Assembly (NCBI RefSeq): GCF_019399895.1
Contig: NC_091883.1
Coordinates: forward strand, 3,328,377 to 3,392,376
Reading direction: 5' to 3'
DNA from: Cardiocondyla obscurior
Taxonomy: Eukaryota; Arthropoda; Insecta; Hymenoptera; Formicidae
DNA: 64,000 bases
The translations under genes were made by a program, and so were the position numbers. Numbering within the stretch: position 1 is the stretch's first letter; every line of letters begins with the position of its first letter. The notes beneath the pieces are model-generated. The model saw only the letters and a list, made by a program, of their open reading frames with translations, was not told the DNA's origin and ran no database searches. Positions 36,207 to 49,407 of this stretch are shown in pieces.

Positions 36207-39099
36207 GACTGTGTAGGGCGATCTTTCGAGTTAAGCTATGGCATTGGGGAGATTGGCGAGGGTCATGTTACGAAGAACGTCTAATGCGAGACTTTTACTA
36301 ATGTTTGGAACACGAAGGAAGACATACGTGTGTAGTTTTCCGACTGGTTCAAACAAACCACGGCGTATAATTTTTTTATATTTTTTTTTTTATCGACATA
36401 ATTGCGTTTGTGTTACGAATTTGACTGACTTTTCATTTCCTTTATAATATATCTCCTCTTTTCTTCCTCGTCTTTACTCTCCTTTCGTATAATACAGCGG
36501 AGACTGTTTATCTTTGCGCGATTGAAATTTTGTGCAAATATGGGAAATAAGGGAGACAAAAAGCGAACGACAAAATGCGGAGAGGTGAAACGACGCTTTT
36601 GATCGAGCATCGTGTTAGTCTTTTCCGTCGGACGTTAATTAATGTTATGGTTCCACGTTGACGTCGGGCTAGAGGCGGCTATAACCAGCGAAATTCCCTT
36701 TGTGACCGAAAGCCCGATATTGCGCGGCTTAATCACGCTTAAATACGCCGTCCTAGCTCTCCACCCTCAAATGGCATCGGACGTTCTCTTGCACATATAA
36801 CCGGCACTACGTTGGTTTCTGTCTCTTGACTAGCTTGTGGTACCTCTCATATCATTATTAACGAACCAATTAGTGCTTTCCATTAGCGGGAGGGTCAGGC
36901 ATGATATTTCTGCGCGCCACATCGCGATGTATCTTCACTGACGGTGAATAAACTGCCTCATGGTTACTTCCGATATTTCATTTACGCGTCAATAATAAAA
37001 TCTGATTCGCAAACGCGCGATTGAAAAATCAATTTCTCCCGTAATATTAAATTAATCTTACATTTCGGATTGGCCCGCGGGAATAAAAAAAATAATGCAA
37101 TCACTTCCGACGTTTTGTACGCGAACCACGTGTTGAGGACGCGCGAATAATACGGGACCGCAGATATTGATCCAACCTTTCTTATTTTTTTCGCCCCCGA
37201 TATCGACTCTGCGTAGCGATGTGCGTAAATGCGCGGATGCAATCGCAGTGGGCCATGAACGAAGGTTTCGCGGCATTGTGGCTGCCCGCTAAATCGTTTT
37301 CGACCGCTCCGACCGCTCGTGCGGTCGATCTCCACGCACGGCAGTTGCATTCGACGTATTTTCGAACCATTGCCGAACAATTTTTTACTATATTTCGTTA
37401 AAAAATTTTATCGAAACGTGTCGTACATAACAACAGAGTTATTTTCGCGCTGTTCCTTGGCGAGATCCCGCCCAGCCGCGCGAATATAAATTCGGTACCG
37501 GCACTATTGTACATACATTTTGTTTCAACGATAATTAACAATGCCGATAAACTAGTTAAACGATAAGCTTCTATAATTTTATTTGATATCCACTTTTGGC
37601 CGCGGCTACCGTGATATTTGATCAAGCGCTTCTCGAGTTCGTTTAATTAGGGTTGCTTGATTAGTTCCGAGAGAGTTTTTACGCGTTCGCGCAGCCTCAT
37701 GAATTACGTATTGTGTTCAGTATCGACGTACGCCGGCGTATTTACATACTTCGCGGAACTTCGAAATGCGTAGCGCGGGCGTAAGTAGCGGTGCAACTAC
37801 GATTGTCTATCTAACTTTCCTTTTCGCGAAACTCATCTCCTAAAACTCGACGAGATCTTCGTCTATTGTGCGCGGCTCTCTCGAGAACTTCAACGTCGAA
37901 TCGCGTATAGACATCGGCGCAGATACATTTTTCGTCGAGGAGCTTATTCTTTGGGCTTAATCCAACTTGCATTGTTCGCGAATGTCTTGTAAAAAAACCC
38001 CATCGCGGCTCACTGCCCGCCGCAAATCGATTTTCTGCCAAGTCCCTCCCCGTTCAGAGCATCATCTCGAAGTTTTCCGTGTAAATCCCGTTATTTGCGA
38101 AATCGTTTTTTTTCCGTCTGTTAGCTTAATACAGTATTATGCCCGCGTTTCATTCTCGGAAAATGAAAGGGATTTTCGCGTTGCTACGAAGAACTATCGG
38201 GGGTGGCTTTGTTTTCTCTTCGAAGATATCCGCGATAGCGTCACACGCGTAATTCTTAAAAAAAAATTTTTTATAAAAATGTTTTACTAATATAAAAGTT
38301 CGTACTCCAATTAGCGTTCTTTCCAAGTCAAAGAAAAACGTTGCGGAAGGAAAATGTATTTCAAGATCTCATTTGAATTTCTCGGGAATTATTTCTTGGT
38401 TCATTCGGAAGAGCAAGCAAACCACTTCACAAAAGCTGAATACGCTTTAATCAAGCTGCCATTTTACTTCAGGTTTATATTGGTAATCCTTTGAATGTTT
38501 CCTATTTGGTAATAAAGTGGAATAATTTTTCTTTTTCACTTCTCTTTACTTTCGCCCTCAGCATTGATTGATTTTAATGGTCACTTTCGAGCGCTTCTTT
38601 TTTTTTTTAATTAATCGTAAAATATTTATACGGAATTATCAATTTAAAATTAATGCTATCAGCTATTTGATTATAGCCGCAACATATTCGAGGCTTGAAA
38701 TAATTATCACGCATGTAAATGTTAAAATTATTTGTAATCCCTATTTACATTCATAAATATCCGAGTCTTACACCGGCTGCATCGAAAAAAAAAAAAAGAG
38801 AGAAATTTAATTTTATATGCACATCTCCCAGATTAAATTATCATACGTTATTTATTTATTTGCTCGTTTGTTTATTCGTCTTGGCAAGACTTGATGCGCG
38901 CATACGCGATTCCCGTGGGATCGATATCCGCGCCATTTCAGGCACGTCGCAAGCGGAGGCGCGAATTTTCCGGGAAAATTGAAACGCGAGACAAAACGGG
39001 TGTTACAGACAAATTAAGTTAGCGCAAGGCTAATTAATTTTTACGTCACTCGGCGACTAATGAGAGTAATCCGTAGCCGACTTGGACGCGAACACTTAC

Positions 39100-39177
39100 C
39101 GAGATTAGAATCCGACTCGTTTTCACGTTTCGCGCGGCGGAAAGAAATTGTTCCAGAACGAATTAAATAGTTGATTT
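39100..39177 (-). CDS. Candidate 78-nt exon on minus
   Basis: A strong donor (CTCG|GTAAGT read on -) closes an open frame reading RSGTISFRRAKRENESDSNL at its end. The length is a multiple of three (phase 1 to phase 1). The acceptor side (cctcgaag) lacks a pyrimidine tract, which is the main weakness. No partner exon was identified. Confidence 0.22.
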
Positions 39178-40376
39178 CTTCGAGGCGTCATCGCGTGTTT
39201 GAACGCGACACCTCGTCACTGATTATTAATGCGGTTTTGTGCCCGATAAGAAGGCTAAGCCCGTTAATAGCGTCGATTAAGCCGGCTCTTGAAGTATACG
39301 TTAAGTGCATTTCTACGATATACATACAGCAAGCACTCCATGCTATTACGTCGTTCTTGGTGCATAATTTTCTCACGTTTACCTAAATAATGTATTCATT
39401 GTATGCGGCTGAATTGAAAAGATTAATTAACGAGTATAATATTTCAGCGAGAGTCAAAATATATACATATACTATATATTATTTGCATATATTTAAATCT
39501 TCCAAATTCTGTATAATATAATTAAAAATTTTTTTTATTTTTCTCTCTCTATTTTTTAATAATATATTTAATAAATTTATTCATATAAGCAGAGTTATAA
39601 ATTTCTTGGCTTTCGGGGCGAAATGCAACAAGCGAGATAACGTTATCGTTATTAATAGTTTTCGGTTTTTCTCCCACGTCTCTTATATCGACGAATCTTA
39701 TCACGGTACATTCTAAAGTAATCCATGAGCGAAGTTAAGAACGTGGGCTAATAGAAAATTACGAGTTACGTGCTCACCGCCGCCGGTTCTCTGTAAAGTT
39801 GTTCGTGCATTAAATTTTATATGCACCTACTGAAGCGTAATAATATTGTACTTTGTCGGTTTTTATTTAAATTATTTTTTAATATTACGTAGATGATTGC
39901 ATTGTTCGATTAACGATAATATAGAAATAAATTAAAGATAAAGCTACAAAATTTATTTTCTCCACTGACTCCAGCGTTTTAGTAACGATGGCTTGTCTAT
40001 GCTCGTAAATTCTCCAGTATGTTTCACTGGCTGATATCGTAAGCGTAATCGTGCGAGTAAATCGAATCACATATCACATTGGGTAGGCGCAAACTGAGTC
40101 ATTATATAAACCTCATAGCGCGATATAACAATAACGTTATCCAGTTACTAAAAATCTGTTTTAGCTCCGTAAATTTTAATTCTTTTTTTTTTTTTAATTA
40201 TTGTTATCGAGCATACTCCATTTCTCGTGCTCTTTTTCTTTAGACTTAGAGATCGAAAGTACGATACGTTTGCACGAAATATAATTTATATATTTCTTTA
40301 TTTCGCTGATTAATTTTATACTCGTAGTTTTAACAAGTAATTTATAGTTTTTTTTTTAAATTAAATTTTTTTTTTT

Positions 40377-40637
40377 TTGCGTTTAAAGAGGGCTTGGCAA
40401 ATGGTGGTTAAAATTGTGGCCAGAATAGCCGCGATGCAGCAGGAGTGTCACAGGAAGCTGCTCGCATTATATGCCTTCCTACCGAGAGCGATTGGTGATT
40501 ATGCTGTCGAGTCCTTGATCGACGTGTCGGTCTCGATCGAGTATCAGTGTAGGATATTGCGAATTCTCTCGCTTGATATCGGAATTGATTTCGAAATTAA
40601 CAACAGCAGCTGGCCGCCGTGTTGCTTTGTTCTTTAG
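40377..40637 (+). CDS. Candidate terminal exon after a T-rich acceptor
   Basis: A T-rich tract ending tttttgcgtttaaag precedes about 82 open codons that start RAWQMVVKIVARIAAMQQEC and end at TAG. Leu, Ile, Val and Cys are frequent and the amino-acid mix is more protein-like than surrounding shadows, but there is no confirmed upstream exon and no strong ATG context. A chance ORF or pseudo-exon is possible. Confidence 0.28.
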   Translation: MRLKRAWQMVVKIVARIAAMQQECHRKLLALYAFLPRAIGDYAVESLIDVSVSIEYQCRILRILSLDIGIDFEINNSSWPPCCFVL

Positions 40638-41315
40638 AGTGCGCGCGATCGTAATTTAATTGCGTGTTTTCGAGCGTGACGATACGGGCGATTGATTTCC
40701 CACCAAAATGTGCCTCTAGGATCGACGGTCTTCCACCATTTACATGATATTGGATCGAACTACCCTTCCAGGCCTTACCGTTTGAGAAAATTTCGACGGC
40801 GCGTTTAACATTCGCGGAATATATATTTCTGAAACCATATGCCTCCGCCGACGTCGGGGGAAAATATCGGAGCGCAGTCTAAGATAGTCTTATCAAAGGC
40901 GAATGCGAACAGACTGAGCCGTTTTAAAATGAGTCGAGGGAAGACATAGTATCATTTCACCGGTTTGCTAAACATTGGAAATGCACCCGGTACACCGAGG
41001 TCGTCTCTCTCGCGAAATTGAAACGTCTGGGAGATCATTGCAATTTTAGTTGATACGATCTGAGCAGCGAGCGTGAAGCCGAGCCTGTTTCCTGCTCGAA
41101 TTCGCACGGCGGACCGATTTTCGCCGATTGTTGCTCGGGCACGTGTGGATTTCGTTTATCTTTACACATTTTTTCTCTCCCCCCGTTTGTCGCGATTTTA
41201 TATTCATTACGTTATTTCCGTTTCTATTCCGGGGATGTTATCTCCCGTGCGAAACTCTTGCGCCAAGGTTATCGTTTACCGAGCAATAAAAGATATATAT
41301 ATATGCCGGATTTTA

Positions 41316-41766
41316 GTGCGTTACGCATAAATTAATTTTTTAATTGTTGCCCAAAGATAGATAAAGTTGTAAGAAAAAAAAAAAAAAAAAACAATTTTGC
41401 ATACTTAAAATTAATTAATTATTTCATGCAACGTTCGGTGCATGGTGAACGGTTACCACTAATTTAAGGACCGAGTTATTTAACTGTACTTAGAACTACA
41501 ATGTTTAAACGTGTAAGTAAGGGAGAAAAAAAATTAATTTTGCATGCTTTAAATTTAATCTATTATACATCTCACAAAAAAAAAAAAATTTTTTTTTTTT
41601 TGTAAGATATATAATAGATTAAATTGAAAGCGTGCAAAATTAATATCTTTTTGTTTTTCTCCCTTTCTTACACAGAAAAAAAAAAAAAATTTTTTTTTTT
41701 TTTTCTTTCTTACAACTTTATCTATCTTTAGGCAACAATTAAAAAATTAATTTATGCGTAACGCAT
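41316..41766. mobile_element. 451-bp MITE with 57-bp terminal inverted repeats and a nested palindrome
   Basis: The left end TGCGTTACGCATAAATTAAT (from 41317) and about 57 bp in total recur inverted at the right end to 41766 with roughly one mismatch. TA flanks both sides (41314-41315, 41767-41768). Inside, 41511-41673 is a second near-perfect hairpin built from gtgtaag-xaaggga arms, with an A-run/T-run centre at about 41592. Its internal block (attttgcatgctttaaattt) also resembles 41390-41415, so the two palindromes are related. The element is non-coding. The TA duplication suggests mobilisation by a Tc1/mariner-type transposase, by inference. Confidence 0.8.
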
Positions 41767-41768
41767 TA

Positions 41769-44700
41769 ATTTTTTCAGATGGGAGACTAGAACAAACCAG
41801 ATTTTTTTTTTTTTTAATTTAGTAAAACATCTATTGGATTGGTTTTCTTTTGGAAAATAAAAATTAAATTATATTGAATAATAGCGCGCGCATGGTTTGT
41901 TCTAATCGAATTTTAAAATTAATAAAAGTAATTAATTTTATTCGAAAAAAAAATAATATCGTTATTGATAAGTAATCAGTTATCCGCATTTCTTGGCGAT
42001 AATTAATTAAAATATATTTAATTTCACAATAGATAAAGCGTGACTTTAAGCAGAGGTGATATCATTACTTCCGTTGCATTCACGTGAAGTGTATTAAGGC
42101 GCGCCAATCTGAAATGTCTTGAGAGAAACGCAGGGCGATAACGATCGTATGTAAGAGTAGGATTAACTGTTCGTTGAGCCGGCTCATGAAAGAAAATAAG
42201 GTCTATCTCGCGGCTTTGTATCGCACTTTCTAAACCTTGGACCAATTTCAGACTCCGTGCAGATTGCCAAGGCGAGTCGAGAAAGATTTTCAATGGCAAC
42301 GGTTTCAAACAAACCACGTCGGGAGTCGTTTGCTAAAAATAGATTGACGTTACAGTACCATACACATTAAACGGAAAAAAAAAAAAAAAAAAAAAAAAAA
42401 CAGATTCGAAGAAATATAATTTAAAGAACGGAAAAATAGATGGAAGAGCAGATAGCGCGAAATCTCTTTTTATCTTTTTTTTAAAGCCTCGCTTATTGTT
42501 GAAGAAATTAGTGCCGCATAATTACGTGTTCATGATTCTAAAATATGGGTCACATTTAATCCTAGTCCCGATGCCATTCATTGGCTAACCCGTCTTCTTA
42601 CACTACGGGAGGCAGTTCGTCGGAATGATTTTCACCCCTGCGTTAGGGATTTATCCACGCATGCGAAAAATTGTGGCGGATGCTGCGCCCCCGAACAGGG
42701 TGCACGAGATAACGGTAACAAAGTTGGCGTTCACGCATCACGCGGTTCAATGATACGTGAATGAAACGTTAGTATAACTAGAGATTTAAATAATGAGGTT
42801 TATTTCCTCCACGCCCACGTAACTAAAAATATAAAAAGAGAGTGGACCACTTTCTGTTTTATCAACTGTTTGCTGCACGCGTCGGGATGAAATCAAAAAT
42901 CATTTTAACGATTAACGAGGGAAGTGCTCGCCGCTGCCAGCGTATAATTTTGAAATATCGCTCTTCGACGTCGTCCTGTTTTACTTTATTATCTTTTATT
43001 TCAACGATTAGACGAACGTCATCCCGTCTCGTTGGCGAACGAGTTTTGCGCGTGCAAAAAGGAGCGCCGACTATCGATTGCACGGAAAAGTAGGCTTGTC
43101 AAACGTGCGCGGACTGTATTTGGTAGCGGATATTTCTTGCAGAGGCTCGCATCCGACTTCCTCCGCGTCGCGTCGGCTCGCATCAGCAGCGTAGAAACAG
43201 CAACGTTCAAGCACGGCGTCGAGATCTCTCCGCGCACGGCCTCGCTTTCGAGGATATCTCGTTAACAGAAGGCGATAATTATGATCCTCGATCGTGGTAA
43301 TTTATTACGGTAATTTGGCTAGTTTAACGCTATACGCCGGGATCTCTATTAAATCGGGCTAACCCAATGGCGTAGAAGCAGAGCGATAACGGAGAGTATT
43401 GTGAGCGTTCCGCGGGAAACGTATTGCTACCGCAATACGACGATTACTGTCACTGTAAATTGCCGTAATTGTTGCATTCGCTCGATTACTTATCGCGATT
43501 GGCCTGTTGAAAATGAACTCTTTTGTGTCGTTCATTTAATCGACTGTCAAAATCAATGACGACAAAAAAAGTTGCCGATTACATCATAGCGGAACATACG
43601 CAGTCCTCTCTTACATATACATTTACGTTAATGACTAATAATTAAGGTTTAGAAAAATTTATTTTTTTTTTTTGCGACTGTAATTCTCTGTTATTAATAT
43701 CAATTGGGTGTCTATTCAGTATGATACGTATAGCGTTATGTGCGTAGACGGAAAATGCAGTTGGTAATTATGCCAGGAGTTCACTGCTTTTTTTTAAATA
43801 AATTTTTTTTGTTATATAAATAAACAGCAATTTTTCTTGTCGCGTATTATAACATTTCTCCATTTTTACACTACGGATATTACGATTTTTCGAATCGTAT
43901 ATCGTACCGGGCGTCATGAATGGCACTTTTATCATATGTTCCTATTACTCTGTAAAGGGGAGTTTTTGAGGGTGCATATAATAGGGTGGTGCTTACAGCC
44001 TGCCATCTCCGTGTAGTGATACGAAGGGGGAGATTTTTCGGTATCGATTCAGAAGTTTAAAGCACTAAAGAGATGCAACAATATAGTTGGACTGATATTC
44101 GAAAGGTTGACGAGTAACACTTTTTTTATAATGTATACAAGTTTTCGCACATTATATATTCTTTTTCTTTTCCTTTTTTTTTTTTAAATTATGTATATGT
44201 GAGAAATTGCTGCTAACAATGCTATAGTTTTATAATACGATGCGCTCAACTTATAAGAATGAGAGAAAGTTACAACCGCACGTGGAAACGGAATAAAAAG
44301 AAAAGACTCTATGACGAAATAATTATAAATGTGGATACGCTTTTAATTAACGTTACGTTTAAGATTAACATATTCCACGTTAGCTTTTCATTTCGATGGA
44401 TAAATTATTATTGCGATTAATATTTCAACATAAAAATATATTCCGCAGTACGCTCGTATTATTTTGACGGGAGCTCTATGCTGGATTCGCTAATTTATTT
44501 TTTCATTAAGTGCCGTAAAATTCAAAGTCTTTATCACCTATTATCGCTACCGCCTGATTGGAATAAAAATCATGCAGTTTATGCATCTTACGCTGATATC
44601 TTCTCTGCAGTGAACGCAGGGGAATCATAAAAACGCTGAAATAAGCTTCCGTGCATTGCGATCACGTAGGTGCTGTTTGTTCTCGTTCCCCTGTTTACGC

Positions 44701-45211
44701 GATACGCTTGCACGCGCGTACCCGTCGACTGGTAGTAACATCGCGTCTCCACTCGCCGTGAAAGAAGTAATATAATGTGCAAAAAAAGGGAAGGAAAAAA
44801 AAATAATAATAAAAATAAATAATAAACTGTCGTCTTTGAAAAATTCTCCCTTGTTCGCGCGTAAAATGTTGGATAAAAATGAACTGACATGCAAAAATAT
44901 GATTTTTATTTTTATCTTCTTTCCCTCGTCGCGAATAAATACGGTATATTTTGAACTTCCGTTTTTATCATGAAAATTTTGTTGAAGTAAGTTCGTCGTA
45001 AAAACAAAATCCCGACGTGTGGATCATAAGACAGTAAGAAAGGAGGAAGTATATTATTGCTGGTGTAAAGTGTTAATATTGAGAAAAATATAGGGTGGTA
45101 CGTTTAAGTTTAAATTGTAAAATAAAAAAAGAAAAATGAAAATAAAATAAAAATTAGACTCGATTGTTTGCGGTCTTGTACCTTCGTGACAAATTGTCAA
45201 ACTGATTATAT
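41769..45211. other. Non-coding; A-run and GC-rich patch
   Basis: A 26-nt A-run lies at 42375-42400. 42.84-43.27 kb is GC-richer, with four overlapping open frames on both strands that cannot all be real and have no splice support. The frame 42024-42317 (-) has no true ATG start. Nothing here is called as a gene. Confidence 0.5.
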
Positions 45212-45444
45212 TTAATCGCGTGCATTAGTACTTTCCGAGTCGAAACATCTCCATTTATAATCCTCGAGCTCGTCAGTATGCAAGAGCCCTTTCTTGATAT
45301 TGTTCGTGATTATCTTAACTGCCTCAAATGCATTACATCCCGTAAGACGGTCGCTCAAATACATTACTCTGACAATTTTCGTCGCCCGTTCTCGGCACCG
45401 ATTATTCAATGCATTTAAAATTATTGCTGTTATAATTACGTTGC
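45212..45444 (-). CDS. Candidate terminal coding exon on minus, unrecognised
   Basis: Read on -, an acceptor with a branch-like ttctaaac and tatgcag| opens a frame of about 77 codons ending in TAA. It includes VMYLSDRLTGCNAFEAVKII and LLHTDELEDYKWRCFDSE. Acidic and basic residues, cysteines and aromatic residues are distributed as in a folded protein, unusual for the AT-rich surroundings. No upstream exon was assigned and no family is recognised. A GTACTA donor-like site near the end could make it internal. Confidence 0.35.
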
Positions 45445-47764
45445 TGCATATTATTGTTTAGAAATAAATATAAAAAAAAATGTAATAGTCAACTTTAACG
45501 CAACGTATACTGACGTTTCATTTGTTTACAAAATTTTCATGTTTCCGCATTTTGTTCTGCCTAATTAACTCTAATCTTCTACGTTAGCACCGAATTTACG
45601 AGATTAACACGTCGTTTGCGAAACTTTGCTCAGACAAGAGACTCAGGTTATAATTCATTGTTTTACAATTTCGAAGGCAAATAGCCTCTATAAACTTTAC
45701 TTAACGTCACTGTCCTCACGCCTGGGTTTCCCCGTTTTCAACGAGTTTCAAACAGTTTGGGATAGTTTGCGGTTTCTAAAATAATTGAATTTTGACTTAC
45801 ACTAGCTTTAGTTGTGCGCATACATATATACATATAGCAGGAAATTTACCATGTGCTTATGACGTCAGAATATTACCATAAATTACGAAATGAATATGCC
45901 GGCAAGATTGTGAACAGCAGAGCGGGACGTTGATGTCACCCGGATGTTATAAAAAGGAAAAACTAAAGAATAGAAAACATTTTAATGAAGGCGGACCTAC
46001 GATTTGGACTTGAGATTAACCAAATTAACGTGCAAACGAGGGGTAGGCTTCTGGCCCGTCGGAAATGTGACGATCGGCCTCGTTAACATTGCAAATTTTC
46101 CGCCGCGGTCTCTTTTTACGTAGTTAATTTCACTCTGCAATGCAAATATGTCGCTCCGTATCTTTCCTCGGCTTTACGCTCGAACGTCGTGACGAATTCG
46201 CAAGAAAAGAGAAGCGAAATCGCTGATAGTGTTGAATAAAATAAACATTTCCCTCGAACCGATATTTATTTATTATAAATTATTTGATCGTGTGCATTTT
46301 ACGTCTGCTTCGAAATTAATTTACTTCGTTTTATATTCAAAATTCAATATCGCGGCCCGCCAGCGTTGACGGGCACATTGTAATCGGCGTTACTTTAAAT
46401 TATTAAAAAATATGAATCGAGTATCAAAAGAAGAAATGCAATATACAAATAATGTGATCGATATATTTGCTTACGTAACGTGACCGGTTGATAATTATGT
46501 ATGTTAATCCATGAAATGGACGGTTTAATGTATCGCACGCAGATTAAAGAGATAATATATCACCGTGCGCAATCCTAAATATACGATTCAAATAGTCGCT
46601 ATCGTTATCTACGCGATTAGTGAAATGTCCACGTAGAACTTTTGCCCGTGTGACGTGCGACAAACGTGATTGATGGATGAACCGGTATCGCGTACGCGTA
46701 TAACAATTTTTTGTTTTTAAAATTTTATTGTCAAAATTCGAGTCTAGTTCGTAAAATATTAATACACTTTTTTTACGATTCTTGTGTTTTATTTTTAATT
46801 TTCTGAAGAGAATTTATTCGGAACGCCCACGTCAGTCACTGTTGTTGCAATTGTTAACTTATTCATAATTGTAACGTTAAAAATTGTTTATCTATTCGCA
46901 TTTGCACTTTCGGACTTTTACAACACGGCCAACGAATCTCTTAGATAACATCTCTCACGTTGATTCGTATCCGCGTATTAACACGCTTGTGATTTACACA
47001 CAATCTCTGCTTAGATATGCTTTATCAAAAGATCTCGCGACGCTCGCGCGCGCGTGAGCTTCGTTTAACTCGTGTTTACGCCGAAGAAAGTCAGCCGAGT
47101 GATTACGATTAAATCCTTCAAATAATTACACCGCGTGGTGACATTTCATCCGCGTCCTACACTTGAATTAATACGCTAGAAACTAATTAATTGCTTCACG
47201 CCTGTGCGTCCGAGTCGCTTTACTCCCGCGATTCCGCCCCGCGCGACGCCGGGCTTAAATCGAATCTTTTGCTCAATTAATCAGTCGGACATCGCGGAAT
47301 CGCTTAAATCCCTAAAATTGGTTTCGGCAAAATGGCGAGAGAACGACTAGTGTTTGTAGCGGCGCGAGAGGATTAAAACCGGTTCGCAATTATCGTTCGC
47401 TAATGCAAGTTCAATTTTACGAGAGTTAAAAGGACGAGTGGAGGCATCGTTAATTACGCCAGCCTGTGGACTTTGGAGTGAGGGAGAGGAGGAGGGAGGG
47501 GAAAAAAAAAATAAAATCACGGTGACATTCTTGCGCGGTAGATTTATCCGACGATGACTGTCATTGAACGTCTTCGTGACGAATGCATTATCGTAGGCGT
47601 TTGTCCTTCGTTGCCAACGACATCGGTGGTTAATTAGCCGTTCCCTTTCGCGAGTACGCACATTTCGTTCCTCCTGCAACGTCTGTCCCTATTGTTTTCG
47701 TGTATTTTTTTTTTCTCTTCGACCGTGCGACTACTTTCTGCTAGGTCTTATTACAGCTAAAAAT
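45445..47764. other. Non-coding, nothing supported
   Basis: AT-rich with a GC-richer stretch at 47.0-47.7 kb. The minus frame 47347-47679 (basic, RERER-like start) lacks a true ATG and splice signals. Confidence 0.45.
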
Positions 47765-47834
47765 AGAGGTGTCACCGATTCTATGTAGCAATTCTAAGAG
47801 ACGACGTCCGGCGCACAGACTGAGCTACACCTCT
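47765..47834 (-). pseudogene. tRNA-like relic or tRNA-derived element
   Basis: Read on -, AGAGGTG and CACCTCT form a perfect 7-bp acceptor-like stem 70 nt apart. TAGCTCAGTCTG matches a pol III A box in the correct position, and a TTTTT terminator follows after one base. The T-arm/B-box region (tagaatcgg) is degenerate and the anticodon arm does not fold cleanly, so it is at best a pseudogene. A 17-bp palindrome (ggacaatgactttgtcc, 47834-47850) directly abuts it. Confidence 0.35.
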
Positions 47835-47850
47835 GGACAATGACTTTGTC

Positions 47851-49407
47851 CCTAGCCACCCAGATTCAATTAATTTACTAATTGAGCTTGTTACATGCGT
47901 TTAATGAACCGCGAGAATAAACCTATGCTATTAAGTGCATAACGAATGGCTCTCTTCTAATCTAATAGAAGAATTGTTATCAATTTTATTTATATGAAAT
48001 TATATATAAAATTAAATTTTTATTTTAATACGAGTATTATTATCTTTATTAAGTGCAGATGATACTTGTCGTAAGAGCGCTTACTGCAAGATAAATATAT
48101 TCGTGTTGACTCTCACCGGTAACTTACGATAAAGAATTTTTCTTACATATTTTATTATTATTATTATTATTTTTTTTTTTATTACGTTTTAGATTTTGCT
48201 TCATTATTTTTATACCTTTCGTTATTAATTGTCATTACGTGGAAATTGTTCATTGAATATCGACCCACGTGTACCGTCGCCTCGGCGCGAGGGAGTTTCT
48301 CGTCGCCCTAGAATTTCTACGCTCTCGATTGACGGCTGCATCGCAAACATTTGCTCGTCTATCGCAAAACCGTTGGCGCAGTTTACATTGCCGGCTCTTA
48401 CATCTCCGAACTCCCGGGCGCAGGGTGTCTTTTCTCCCCCTCGCCGCCGCGTTTCCCCGGCGGTCCCGCTCGTTTAAAGAATGTACTTAAGAATCAAAAC
48501 AGAAACGCATTTATAGCTCCGCACACTCATCCGTGCTCGTCTTTCGTCTCGCTCAGCATCAGTCTCCTTGAGATGTAAATCGCGGCGGCGGTGTGCATTT
48601 ATCTATGCAAGCGCGAGCGCAACGGCGCCGTACCGTGCATTGGAATAATGCATTTCTCGCATCGTCGACCAGCGATGTTCTCCACTTTGCTCATGACCTA
48701 CGTTGCCGGGGAAGTTTTTGATTTATGTCGCGGTACGCTCGTTAGCTGATTATCGATCACGCGATGAAGTATTACTCGCGCCTCTGTAGCGTGATAAGAG
48801 CAAGAATATTGAATGCCGCCGGCGCAGATAAAAATTTTATATCGCCTCCTGCCTGTAAATAATTAACCAGACGTTGCGCTCGCGATTGGCACGGGTTGTT
48901 GCTTGTAAAAATTGACGGATCGCGCGCCCCAGCGATTTCGATAAAATGAGGATTGATGTCTGTAATACTGACATTTTTATTTTGTACGTTGTCAATTTAA
49001 TACGCGTAGCGTAATCCAGAGAATGATCACTCGGCGTGTGTTAACACTTTGCGAGACCTCGAAGAGCCACCGCATTAACGAAGTTATTTCAATTTGAATT
49101 TCAATCGCGTGAGCAAAGATTACATTAGCTATCGGCTTAGAAACTTTTACCGAGCTGCTTGAAAAATCTTCGCGGCACTTCGGGGTGACTTCAGCACACA
49201 AGTCGCCGCAGGTGCGCGCGGCCAATTCCGGACAGGTTTAGCTAGGTTAGTTCAGGTGCACGCGAAAGACACCGCGCACGTGTGCGGGTACTCTCACGGG
49301 TCTATCTGCAACGTCACGGGAATCGTCCTGCCGGGACGTTTAACGTTCGCACGACTCGCGGTGCTATCGCGTAACAGATCTGTCCTTCGATCCGCGTCCC
49401 CGAGCAG
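47851..49407. other. Upstream flank or intron before the 49.4 kb exons
   Basis: 48150-48180 holds an (ATT)n run and T-run. 48.2-49.4 kb is progressively CpG-rich. Frames at 48229-48578 (+) overlap one another and 48992-49225 (-) lacks an ATG. The CpG richness just before 49.4 kb could mark an alternative promoter, but no initiator with correct spacing was seen. Confidence 0.4.
48150..48171. repeat. (ATT)n microsatellite
   Basis: About seven att units followed by a T-run. Confidence 0.85.

Larger units (their letters stand above)
36207..41313. other. Mostly AT-rich DNA with weak exon candidates
   Basis: The only candidates are 39100-39177 (-) and 40377-40637 (+), listed separately. The rest has T-runs, short ATG frames and a GC-rich patch at 37.0-38.1 kb with mutually overlapping open frames. 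No gene is established. Confidence 0.45.

Noticed and set aside
42842..43265. Four overlapping frames with protein-like pieces on both strands
   Set aside because: They are mutually exclusive and none has a good start or acceptor, so no single one can be supported.
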